Source of the DNA: Flavobacteriales bacterium
Lineage (GTDB): Bacteria; Bacteroidota; Bacteroidia; Flavobacteriales_E; Vicingaceae
Direction: 5' to 3'
NCBI GenBank assembly: GCA_016763135.1
Contig: JAESUI010000344.1
Location: 1-15,807 of the forward strand
Length of the DNA stretch: 15,807 nt
Shown piece by piece: positions 8,197 to 13,865 of this stretch (position 1 is its first letter; the number at the start of each line of letters is the position of its first letter). The notes under the pieces are model-generated. The model had not been told where the DNA came from. It did not search any database and saw only the letters and a list, made by a program, of their open reading frames with translations. A program made the translations under genes and the position numbers.

Positions 8197-8240
8197 CAAT
8201 ATTATAAGAAACTAAGAGCTGGTTTTCTGATAAGTGTCAT
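8197..8240 (-). promoter_or_regulatory. narK1 promoter: proximal Fnr-like box and -7 element
   Basis: On the minus strand, ATGACACTTATCAG (8227-8240) is followed after exactly 22 bp by TAATATTG (8197-8204), a 5/6 match to TAnnTTTG. The leader before the ATG at 8161 is about 30 nt. Confidence 0.65.
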
Positions 8241-8270
8241 CCTGCAAGTTGTTATTTGACAAAATATTTT

Positions 8271-8284
8271 ATGACATGAATCAT
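8271..8284 (-). promoter_or_regulatory. narK1 distal Fnr-like box
   Basis: Symmetric ATGACATGAATCAT lies centre to centre 44 bp (about four helical turns) upstream of the proximal narK1 box, so a second dimer could bind on the same face of the DNA. Confidence 0.55.
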
Positions 8285-8337
8285 AAAAAACTATGTTTAG
8301 ATAATGGGAGTAAGTAAGAGGGGTGGGTGTTGTATGA

Positions 8338-9051
8338 TTAAACTATTCCGAAAGGAGAAATAATTTCATTCAATAATTCTTGATTTCTAATACAGATTTC
8401 ATTTTTTGAAACAGAAATAATATCATCTTTTTTAAATTCAGATAAAATTCTAGATAATTGTTCTGTGTTAATGCCAGCTAAATCAGCTAAATCTTGTCGA
8501 GTAAGTTGAATTAAATAGGGGTAATCGTTATTGATATTATAAAGAGAATTGCAGCACAATAAAGCATCAGCTACTTTTTCTCGCACATTCATCTGAGCTT
8601 GACTTTTTATTTTAAATTCAGATTTTCTGAGTTCTCTTGAATAGTACATCATTAACTCATAGGTTAATTCAGGGTTATCCATAAAAGCTTTGTAGATGGT
8701 GTCGTTGTCAATAAAACAAATAGTAGATTCTTCTATAGCAATTGCGCTTATTGGATATTTTTCTCCACCATAACCTCGATGTCCAATAATGTCTCCTTGT
8801 TTTGTTAACCTAACTACTTGTGTTTTTCCTCCTAAACCAGATGAAATAACTTTGACCTTACCTTTTTGAATAAAAAATAAACCTAAAACAGCATTTCCTT
8901 CATGAGCGATGAATTGGTTTTCTCTGTAAATTGAAGTTTCCTTCAAATCACTTATTAAAGAGATGTATTCACTATTACAAAACTGACTAATAAAACAATC
9001 TGTTGTTAAGCATGCTTTACAACTATTTTTTTCAACGTCAGATTTTATCAC
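8338..9051 (-). CDS. fnr: Fnr-type [4Fe-4S] oxygen-responsive transcriptional regulator
   Basis: 237 residues. The N-terminal cysteines are C11-x2-C14-x4-C19-x5-C25, with CFISQFC closely matching CSISQLC of E. coli FNR. Cys112 (TICFID) aligns with FNR Cys122. Together these can ligate an oxygen-labile [4Fe-4S] cluster. The beta-roll spans about 38-125, the dimer helix about 125-165, and the HTH about 182-215. The recognition helix INTEQLSRIL carries the Fnr ExxSR triad (Glu197, Ser200, Arg201) that reads TGA half-sites. This makes the gene the best candidate in the window for the activator that binds the 11 ATGA-N6-TCAT boxes. It sits upstream of narK1 and divergent from the unknown 9184 gene. 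A perfect -7 (TATCTTTG, 9078-9085) precedes it. Regulator class is certain; the gene symbol is by similarity. Confidence 0.9.
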   Translation of the reverse strand: MIKSDVEKNSCKACLTTDCFISQFCNSEYISLISDLKETSIYRENQFIAHEGNAVLGLFFIQKGKVKVISSGLGGKTQVVRLTKQGDIIGHRGYGGEKYPISAIAIEESTICFIDNDTIYKAFMDNPELTYELMMYYSRELRKSEFKIKSQAQMNVREKVADALLCCNSLYNINNDYPYLIQLTRQDLADLAGINTEQLSRILSEFKKDDIISVSKNEICIRNQELLNEIISPFGIV

Positions 9052-9077
9052 CTTAATTCAAATTAAATAATTTTAAC

Positions 9078-9085
9078 CAAAGATA
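9078..9085 (-). promoter_or_regulatory. -7 element of the fnr gene
   Basis: Reads TATCTTTG on the minus strand, a perfect TAnnTTTG, 26 bp before the ATG. The shared box at 9125-9138 would be near -57 from this start, not the usual activating position, so expression may be largely constitutive or mildly autoregulated. Confidence 0.5.
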
Positions 9086-9124
9086 GATGTTACATTTGAA
9101 ATATTAAATCGAAAAATTGGATAA

Positions 9125-9168
9125 CTGACAAAAATCATTTACACAGAGAAAATAGATTTCTATTTTTG
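9125..9168 (+). promoter_or_regulatory. promoter of the unknown 9184 gene: Fnr-like box and perfect -7
   Basis: CTGACAAAAATCAT (9125-9138) is followed after exactly 22 bp by TATTTTTG (9161-9168), a perfect TAnnTTTG. Transcription should start near 9174-9175, about 10 nt before ATG 9184. Confidence 0.75.
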
Positions 9169-9183
9169 ATAAAAAAAAGTAAG

Positions 9184-9648
9184 ATGATAGAATTGAATCC
9201 AGTATCAATAGAGAGTAGTGAGTTAATAGAGGAAACGTTTAAATTTTGGTTTAATGATAATGACCATATTAGAACTCCTTTTCCTGAGTATATCAGACAC
9301 GATTTACAAGAGAAATCTATTGCTAGATTTTTCGATTGGGCATCAAATCTTGACCCACAAGCTAAGGATGAAGTAACAGAAGATATAATTGCTGAGAAAT
9401 TCGAGGAATTTATTTTTGAAGTTGCTACTCAATTAGTGATAACTGAGGATGAGAAATTAACTATTGAATATCCATTTTTACCAAGATTAGGTGATGTTAT
9501 TTTTGAAGATGTTGAAAATCAAAAGGGAGAAAGTACTGTGATTGATAGATCTAAAGTTGAAGAAAATGATAATCCTTTCATGAAGATTAAATTAGAAAAA
9601 ATAGATTCGAAAGAAAATTGGGGTACAGAATTTCAATTACCTAAATAG
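9184..9648 (+). CDS. unknown acidic protein in an Fnr-type promoter unit
   Basis: I do not recognise this 154-residue protein. It is acidic (many Asp/Glu), has no cysteine, no signal peptide and no membrane helix, so it is probably cytoplasmic. Residues about 8-85 look helical (SELIEETFKFWF, SIARFFDWASNL, EKFEEFIFEVATQL); the rest looks like strands and loops, ending at WGTEFQLPK. ATG 9184 is chosen over the in-frame TTG at 9166 because that TTG lies inside the -7 element (9161-9168) and cannot be in the message. Its promoter is one of the two best-formed Fnr-like promoters in the window, so expression should rise with the nitrate transporters under low oxygen or NO. It is monocistronic, divergent from fnr, and its stop overlaps the convergent MORN-like gene by 8 bp. 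Function is unknown; regulation points to the anaerobic nitrate/NO response. Confidence 0.8.
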   Translation: MIELNPVSIESSELIEETFKFWFNDNDHIRTPFPEYIRHDLQEKSIARFFDWASNLDPQAKDEVTEDIIAEKFEEFIFEVATQLVITEDEKLTIEYPFLPRLGDVIFEDVENQKGESTVIDRSKVEENDNPFMKIKLEKIDSKENWGTEFQLPK

Positions 9649-10015
9649 GATTATCATTTTTATAAATCACTTGATATGTGATTTCTTTTTGTTTGTTCCA
9701 TAGAAGATACAGGCCATTTAGTTTATCATTTGAATATTCGCATTCAATGATTTTATTACCTTGGGTGTCCCATGTAATCCACGTTCCTTCTCGCTTTCCA
9801 TTAATAAAAGGGCCCTGCATGTTCTTCTTTCCATCGTCATAATACCAGGTCCAAGTACCATTATTTTTATTTCCCTTAGTGCTCCCAACTCGTTTTTTTT
9901 GACCATTATCGTATTTAAAATTATTATCATCTCGAATAACAAAATTGAAAACACCCCAAGCAATAAAAATTAATGCGGTTATAACTTTGTGACTGCTATT
10001 AAAACTGTAAGCCAT
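9641..10015 (-). CDS. small membrane-anchored MORN/YwqK-like repeat protein
   Basis: 124 residues: a single N-terminal hydrophobic segment (about 11-27, TALIFIAWGVFNFVI) followed by three short tyrosine/tryptophan-rich repeats of the MORN/YwqK type (around NGTWTWYYDDGKK 52-64, REGTWITWDTQGNK 75-88 and LNGLYLLWNKQKE 99-111). Such repeats form small beta-sheet surfaces, often for protein or lipid contacts; a specific function cannot be assigned. The repeats probably face the periplasm or cytoplasm from a membrane anchor. It is divergent from the frameshifted fnr-like gene, with two Fnr-like boxes between them, and convergent with the 9184 gene (8-bp overlap of stops). Some annotation pipelines call such proteins 'YwqK family antitoxin', but nothing here looks like a toxin partner. 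Confidence 0.72.
   Translation of the reverse strand: MAYSFNSSHKVITALIFIAWGVFNFVIRDDNNFKYDNGQKKRVGSTKGNKNNGTWTWYYDDGKKNMQGPFINGKREGTWITWDTQGNKIIECEYSNDKLNGLYLLWNKQKEITYQVIYKNDNPI
9664..9689 (+). terminator. weak hairpin terminator of the 9184 gene
   Basis: AAATCAC (9664-9670) pairs with GTGATTT (9678-9684) around a 7-nt loop and is followed by CTTTTT, starting 16 nt after the stop of the 9184 gene. It lies inside the 3' end of the convergent MORN-like gene. The stem is short and AT-rich, so confidence is limited. Confidence 0.4.
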
Positions 10016-10051
10016 ATTCTAAAACAAGGATAAAATTTAAAGGTTATTGTA

Positions 10052-10065
10052 ATGACAGTTATCAT
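10052..10065. promoter_or_regulatory. Fnr-like box in the MORN/fnr-like divergent region (box 1)
   Basis: Fully symmetric outer arms, ATGACAGTTATCAT. It lies just downstream of a minus-strand -7 (10067-10074), over the inferred start of the MORN-like transcript, a position better suited to repression than activation. It is itself flanked by inverted AAGGTTA (10040-10046) and TAACCTT (10073-10079). Confidence 0.5.
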
Positions 10066-10066
10066 A

Positions 10067-10074
10067 CAAAATTA
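10067..10074 (-). promoter_or_regulatory. -7 element of the MORN-like gene
   Basis: Reads TAATTTTG on the minus strand (perfect TAnnTTTG). The box at 10099-10112 lies 24 bp upstream, 2 bp more than the standard spacing found elsewhere in the window, so one box might serve both divergent genes. Confidence 0.4.
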
Positions 10075-10098
10075 ACCTTATTACTTAGAATTGAAAAT

Positions 10099-10142
10099 AT
10101 GATGTTTGTCATATTTAGTTATGTTTAGTAAGCATAATTTTA
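10099..10142 (+). promoter_or_regulatory. promoter of the frameshifted fnr-like gene: Fnr-like box 2 and -7
   Basis: ATGATGTTTGTCAT (10099-10112) is followed after exactly 22 bp by TAATTTTA (10135-10142), a 5/6 match to TAnnTTTG. The leader before ATG 10181 is about 33 nt. Confidence 0.62.
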
Positions 10143-10180
10143 TTGATAGTTTTTGGGGCGATAACCTTTAAAATTTAATC

Positions 10181-10889
10181 ATGAAACGTCAACCAGTAGA
10201 TATTCCTTCTTGTTCTAATTGTGGAAATGGTAATACCATTTTTTGTTGTTTACCAAGTGAAGAATTAGACAAGTTAAGTGTTAATAAAGACAATAATTTC
10301 TTCAAGAAAGGACAAGTAATTTTTTATGAGGGAAATCATCCACATGGAATGTATTGTATTTATAAAGGGAAGGTTAAGATTTCTAAATTAGGGGATGAAG
10401 GAAAAGAGCAAATTGTACGTTTTGCTGGAGAAGGTGAGCTTTTAGGGTATAGATCATCATTAAGTAATGAGTCGTATAAAGCTACTGCTACAGCTATGGA
10501 AGATTGTTATATCTGCCATATTCCAAAAGATAAATTTTCGGATGTGCTAAATAACAACAGTAATTTTTCATTAGAGATTATTAAGTTATTATCTAATGAT
10601 TTAAAAAAAATCAGAACAAAACCTTATTAATATTTCTCAAAAACCAGTTAGAGAAAGAATAGCTGAAACTTTATTGAATTTAAAGAAGAGGTTTGGATAT
10701 GAACTTGATGGAAAAACATTGAGTATGACTTTAACCAGAAGAGAAATTGGAGATATTGCTGGTACTACTACCGAAAAAACTATAAGAACATTGTCTGATT
10801 TTGTTAGAGAAGGGATTGTTAATCTTGAAGGTAAAAAAATTCAGATTTTAGATCTTAATAAATTAATTGCGTACGGCAAGTTTGTTTGA
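10181..10889 (+). pseudogene. Fnr-type Fe-S regulator split by a frameshift in an A8 run
   Basis: Two overlapping-frame pieces form one Fnr-family protein. Frame one (10181-10630) gives the N-terminal cysteine cluster C11-x2-C14 plus C22/C23, the beta-roll, and Cys112 (YICHIP), which aligns with E. coli FNR Cys122. It then runs into a premature stop (KIRTKPY, stop at 10628-10630). The dimer helix and winged HTH continue in the next frame (about 10608-10889) with SEQNLINISQKPVRERIAE and TRREIGDIAGTTTEKTIRTL. The frames meet at eight A residues (10603-10610); seven would restore a 235-residue protein. The recognition helix has ExxIR rather than ExxSR, so site preference may differ from the intact Fnr. 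Explanations: a real inactivating indel, phase variation, RNA polymerase slippage on A8, or a sequencing error. The coding sequence beyond the shift looks undecayed, arguing for a recent or reversible event. Confidence 0.82.
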
Positions 10890-10926
10890 ATAAACTAATG
10901 CTTTTCGCCTTCCCATTTTGTTATTT

Positions 10927-10981
10927 CTGATATAAATCATAATTGAAATCAATTAACAAACTTACTTTCGTTGTATATTTG
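10927..10981 (+). promoter_or_regulatory. modE operon promoter: Fnr-like box and perfect -7
   Basis: CTGATATAAATCAT (10927-10940) and TATATTTG (10974-10981, perfect TAnnTTTG) are 33 bp apart, exactly one helical turn longer than the 22-bp spacing at the other promoters. The box therefore centres near -52 and would act from the same DNA face at greater distance. The leader before ATG 11002 is short, about 14 nt. Confidence 0.6.
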
Positions 10982-10995
10982 TTTACATAACGAAA
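10966..10995. promoter_or_regulatory. ModE-like operator across the modE -7 element
   Basis: Inverted repeat TTTCGTT (10966-10972) and AACGAAA (10989-10995) with 16 bp between. The inner sequence (CGTTGTAT and ACATAACG) resembles the E. coli ModE consensus CGTTATATA / TATATAACG. It covers the -7 element and inferred start, so bound ModE would repress its own operon when molybdate is plentiful. Confidence 0.6.
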
Positions 10996-11001
10996 TTTTC
11001 A

Positions 11002-11337
11002 ATGAATTATAAAATAAAAAGCAGAATATGGATAGAGGGCAAGAAAGGAACTTTCTTAGCTGAAGGAAGAGTTGCTTTAATGAAACAAATCATTGAAACA
11101 GGCTCTATAAGTTCTGCTGCAAAAGCCATGAAAATGAGCTATAAAAAAGCTTGGGAGATTATTGATGGAATGAATAAAGAAGCAAGAATTCCATTGGTAG
11201 TTAGAGTTTCCGGAGGTAAAGGTGGAGGAGGAACTCAAGTGACTGAAGAAGGTTTAAAAGCAATCAAACTTTTTGATAAGTTGAACAAAAAATGCCAGGC
11301 GTATTTAGATAAAGAAATGTTGAAGTTAGATTTGTGA
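11002..11337 (+). CDS. modE: ModE-type molybdate-responsive winged-helix regulator (HTH domain only)
   Basis: 111 residues matching the N-terminal DNA-binding domain of ModE: a winged helix with GTFLAEGRVALMKQI, the recognition region ETGSISSAAKAMKMSYKKAWEII (about 33-55), and the wing SGGKGGGGTQVTEEG (about 70-84). The C-terminal molybdate-binding Mop/TOBE domains of E. coli ModE are absent; such short ModE-like proteins are common, and how they sense molybdate is unclear. It is the first gene of a five-gene Moco operon, and its stop overlaps the GTG start of tauE by 4 bp (GTGA), implying translational coupling. A likely ModE operator lies over its own -7 element, and an Fnr-like box lies upstream. 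Confidence 0.9.
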   Translation: MNYKIKSRIWIEGKKGTFLAEGRVALMKQIIETGSISSAAKAMKMSYKKAWEIIDGMNKEARIPLVVRVSGGKGGGGTQVTEEGLKAIKLFDKLNKKCQAYLDKEMLKLDL

Positions 11338-12080
11338 ATTTGTTTGACATTGAAAATATTTGGATCTTTTTAGTGATTCTGCCGATTATATCATTTATGT
11401 ATTCGGCAGTTGGGCATGGTGGGGCAAGTGGTTATTTGGCAATGATGACTTTATTTGGTTTTGTGCCAGAAACAATGAAACCAACAGCTTTATTGCTGAA
11501 TTTATTTGTGGCTGCTATCTCTTTTATTCATTATTTTAGAATGGGTCATTTTAATAAAAAACTGTTTATCACATTTGCTATAGCATCAATTCCTTTAGCT
11601 TATTTGGGGGGAACTATAGACGTAGATGCTTCAATGTATAAAAAGATTTTATCGGTACTATTAATCTTTGCAGTGTTAAGAATGTTGAATGTTTTTGGAA
11701 AAGAAACTAAAGAAATAAAAGAAGTTAAAATATGGCAAGGATTAACAGTAGGGGGAGGGATTGGTTTTTTTTCCGGTTTAATAGGAATAGGAGGGGGAAT
11801 TATTTTGAGTCCTGTAATCCTTTTGATGAAGTGGGGTAGAATGAAAGAGGCAGCAGCAGTTTCTGCATTGTTTATTTGGGTTAATTCTGCAGCTGGAATG
11901 GGAGGTCAATTAAGTAGTGGTATTAAGATAGATCCACAAGCTTTCATTTTGGTTGGAATTGCTGTTGTTGGAGGGTTTTTAGGTGGTTATTTTGGAAGTA
12001 AGAAATTTAACAATAAAGGATTAAGATACATGTTGGCTTTTGTTTTAGCAACAGCTTGTATTAAATTATTTTTTGCATAA
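11334..12080 (+). CDS. TauE/SafE-family anion permease in the Moco operon
   Basis: 248 residues with about 8 hydrophobic helices and the two family glycine motifs: GHGGASGYLA (28-37) in the first half and GIGGGIILSP (151-160) in the second, an inverted-repeat arrangement typical of TauE/SafE. The family moves sulfite, sulfoacetate and related organic or inorganic anions across the cytoplasmic membrane. Its GTG start overlaps modE by 4 bp and its stop overlaps mobA by 1 bp, so it is locked into Moco expression. With no modABC transporter in the window, it could be a molybdate (or sulfite/sulfur) permease serving cofactor synthesis; that is inference from context. The named substrate in databases would be a guess. 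Confidence 0.85.
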   Translation: MNLFDIENIWIFLVILPIISFMYSAVGHGGASGYLAMMTLFGFVPETMKPTALLLNLFVAAISFIHYFRMGHFNKKLFITFAIASIPLAYLGGTIDVDASMYKKILSVLLIFAVLRMLNVFGKETKEIKEVKIWQGLTVGGGIGFFSGLIGIGGGIILSPVILLMKWGRMKEAAAVSALFIWVNSAAGMGGQLSSGIKIDPQAFILVGIAVVGGFLGGYFGSKKFNNKGLRYMLAFVLATACIKLFFA

Positions 12081-12628
12081 TGGATTTAACTGGAATTATA
12101 TTAGCTGGTGGAAAAAGCTCAAGAATGGGAGAGGATAAAGGTCTAATGTCTTTTGAAGGAAAACCTATGATTCAGCATATAATTGATGTTGTAAAACCAT
12201 TGGTTAATAATCTCATTATTATTGCAAATGACCAAGAATATGAACAGTTTGGATACACTGTTTATAGAGATTTGATAAAGAATAAAGGTCCTTTAGCAGG
12301 GATATATACTGGATTGACACATTCAAATACTGAGAAAAATTTAGTGTTGAGTTGTGATGTTCCTTTTGTTAATGAAGCTATTTTAAAATTATTAATAGAT
12401 AGTTGTGAGGGTGTTGATGTAGTAATTCCAAAGAAAGATAATAGAACACATCAGCTAATAGGAGTATATGATAAATCATGCACAGAGATTTTTAAAAGTG
12501 AGTTGGAAGATGATCAACTAAAATTAAAATTGGCTATTGAAAAGTTAAATTATAAAGCGATAAATGCTAACCTTATTGATGACAAAATATTCAATAATAT
12601 AAATTCGAGAAATGATATTGAAGCTTAA
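12080..12628 (+). CDS. mobA: molybdenum cofactor guanylyltransferase MobA
   Basis: 182 residues. MobA transfers GMP from GTP to molybdopterin, giving the MGD form used by DMSO-reductase-family enzymes such as nitrate reductases Nar and Nap. Visible: the nucleotide-binding loop LAGGKSSRMGEDKG (8-21), GPLAGI (70-75), metal-binding Asp93 in SCDVPF, and the late N-R-T-H-x-L-I-G-V-Y element (121-130). Length is typical. ATG overlaps the tauE stop by 1 bp, and the 3' end overlaps moaD by 17 bp. Presence of mobA implies that the cell's target is an MGD-containing reductase rather than only xanthine-oxidase or sulfite-oxidase types. Confidence 0.93.
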   Translation: MDLTGIILAGGKSSRMGEDKGLMSFEGKPMIQHIIDVVKPLVNNLIIIANDQEYEQFGYTVYRDLIKNKGPLAGIYTGLTHSNTEKNLVLSCDVPFVNEAILKLLIDSCEGVDVVIPKKDNRTHQLIGVYDKSCTEIFKSELEDDQLKLKLAIEKLNYKAINANLIDDKIFNNINSRNDIEA

Positions 12629-12848
12629 ATATTTTGGAATGATAGCTGAAGCTATTGGAAAGAGTGAGGAATTGTTAGATTTTTCAGGTAAAACAATATT
12701 AGATTTAGATGTAGTTTTAAAGAGTAATACAGCTAAACTAAGTTCAATGAATTATAAATTTGCAGTAAATCAATCACTAGTTGAACATGATGAAATGTTA
12801 ATTAATAATGATGAAATTGCGTTGCTTCCACCATTCGCAGGAGGTTGA
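12612..12848 (+). CDS. moaD: molybdopterin synthase sulfur-carrier subunit MoaD
   Basis: 78 residues with a ubiquitin-like fold pattern (LKYFGMIAEAIGKSEELLDF.., NDEIALLPPFAGG) and the essential C-terminal Gly-Gly, which is adenylated and thiocarboxylated to carry sulfur into molybdopterin. The start ATG lies inside the end of mobA (17-bp overlap), indicating coupled translation. The catalytic partner MoaE is not encoded in this window and must lie elsewhere, perhaps left of moaA. Confidence 0.92.
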   Translation: MILKLKYFGMIAEAIGKSEELLDFSGKTILDLDVVLKSNTAKLSSMNYKFAVNQSLVEHDEMLINNDEIALLPPFAGG

Positions 12849-12871
12849 TATGACTTAATAAAAAATTAAAA

Positions 12872-13783
12872 ATGGTAGATATAACACACAAATCGAGTAC
12901 ACTTAGAATTGCAACAGCACAAGCAATTGTTGTGGTAAGTAAGCAAGAAACTATTGATGCGATAAATAATGGAACAGTTCCTAAAGGAAATGTTTTTGCT
13001 ATGAGTAGAGCAGTAGGTTTATTAGGGGTGAAAAACACACCTTTAATTTTAGCTGATTGCCATCCAATGCCAATTGAATATACTGGTATTGAATATGAAA
13101 TAAATGGGTTGGAAATTACAGTTACCTTAACCGTTAAAACCATTTATAAAACTGGGGTTGAGGTTGAGGCAATGCATGGAGCAAGTGTAGTAGCATTAAA
13201 TATGTATGATATGCTTAAACCTATTGATAAAGGGGTAGAGATTCATCACATTAAATTATTGAGTAAAAAAGGTGGTAAATCTGATTTTAAAGATCGTTTT
13301 AGAAAAGATTTAAAAGCTGTAGTGGTAGTTTGTTCGGATACTATTTCTGCAGGACAAAAAGAAGATAGAGCAGGAAAAGCCATCATTAAAAAACTAGAGG
13401 AATGTGAGGTGGAAATAATGGATTACATAATTATACCAGATGAGGTAGATGTAATACAAGCCAAAGTAGAAGAATATTATGCTAAAGGAGCTAATATGAT
13501 ATTGTTTACTGGCGGTACAGGTTTATCATCTCGGGATGTAACACCAGAAGCCTTAAAACCATTATTTGATAGAGAAATACCAGGGATGGAAGAGGCAATT
13601 AGAAGTTACGGACAAGATAGAACGCCATACTCTATGTTAAGCAGAAGTGTGGTTGGTGTAAAAGGAGAAACCTTAATTATTGGTTTGCCAGGCTCAACTA
13701 ATGGAGCAAAAGAAAGTATGGATGCAATATTTCCAGCAGCTTTACATGTTTTTAGAATTCTAAAAAATGCAAGGCACGATTGA
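12872..13783 (+). CDS. moaCB: bifunctional MoaC-MoaB fusion (cyclic pyranopterin monophosphate synthase / MoaB)
   Basis: 303 residues. Residues 1-140 are MoaC: PKGNVFAMSRAVG with Lys38 (E. coli Lys51), ADCHPM with His64, KTGVEVEAMHGAS (93-105), and SKKGGKSDF with Lys132 (E. coli Lys131). MoaC completes the GTP rearrangement begun by MoaA. Residues about 148-303 are MoaB/MogA-like: VVVCSDTISAG, TGGTGLSSRDVTPEA (213-227), IPGMEEAIR and GLPGSTNGAKESMDAI (271-286). MoaB-type domains adenylate molybdopterin or act in metal insertion in many bacteria. MoaC-MoaB fusions are known. Here the catalytic residues of both halves appear present. It follows moaD by 23 bp and ends the operon; a long hairpin follows. 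Confidence 0.93.
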   Translation: MVDITHKSSTLRIATAQAIVVVSKQETIDAINNGTVPKGNVFAMSRAVGLLGVKNTPLILADCHPMPIEYTGIEYEINGLEITVTLTVKTIYKTGVEVEAMHGASVVALNMYDMLKPIDKGVEIHHIKLLSKKGGKSDFKDRFRKDLKAVVVVCSDTISAGQKEDRAGKAIIKKLEECEVEIMDYIIIPDEVDVIQAKVEEYYAKGANMILFTGGTGLSSRDVTPEALKPLFDREIPGMEEAIRSYGQDRTPYSMLSRSVVGVKGETLIIGLPGSTNGAKESMDAIFPAALHVFRILKNARHD

Positions 13784-13791
13784 TTTTATTT

Positions 13792-13833
13792 AACTTCTTC
13801 TATCTCAAGTTTTAATGAGAGATAGAAGAAGTT
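13792..13833. terminator. hairpin between convergent moaCB and ric
   Basis: A perfect 15-bp inverted repeat (13792-13806 and 13819-13833, AACTTCTTCTATCTC arms) with a 12-nt loop begins 8 bp after the moaCB stop. It lies between two convergent genes, so it can terminate both. T tracts after the stem are weak on either strand (GTTATTGTTT and AAATAAAATC). Confidence 0.65.
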
Positions 13834-13865
13834 GTTATTGTTTAATGAGAAATTTAACTAGCTTT

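Noticed and set aside
9166..9183. Upstream TTG start extending the 9184 protein by six residues
   Set aside because: The TTG is part of the perfect -7 element (9161-9168) and lies before the inferred transcript start; ATG 9184 is a better start.
9641..10015. Antitoxin of a toxin-antitoxin pair (YwqK label)
   Set aside because: The repeats fit MORN/YwqK, but no neighbouring gene resembles a toxin and the gene is transcribed alone.
10941..10954. AATTGA-AA-TCAATT palindrome in the modE promoter as a classic Fnr site
   Set aside because: It contains TTGA and TCAA but only 2 bp between them, which is wrong for Fnr (6 bp).
12802..13143. Minus-strand frame opposite moaD/moaCB
   Set aside because: It lies inside an operon with strong family matches on the other strand.
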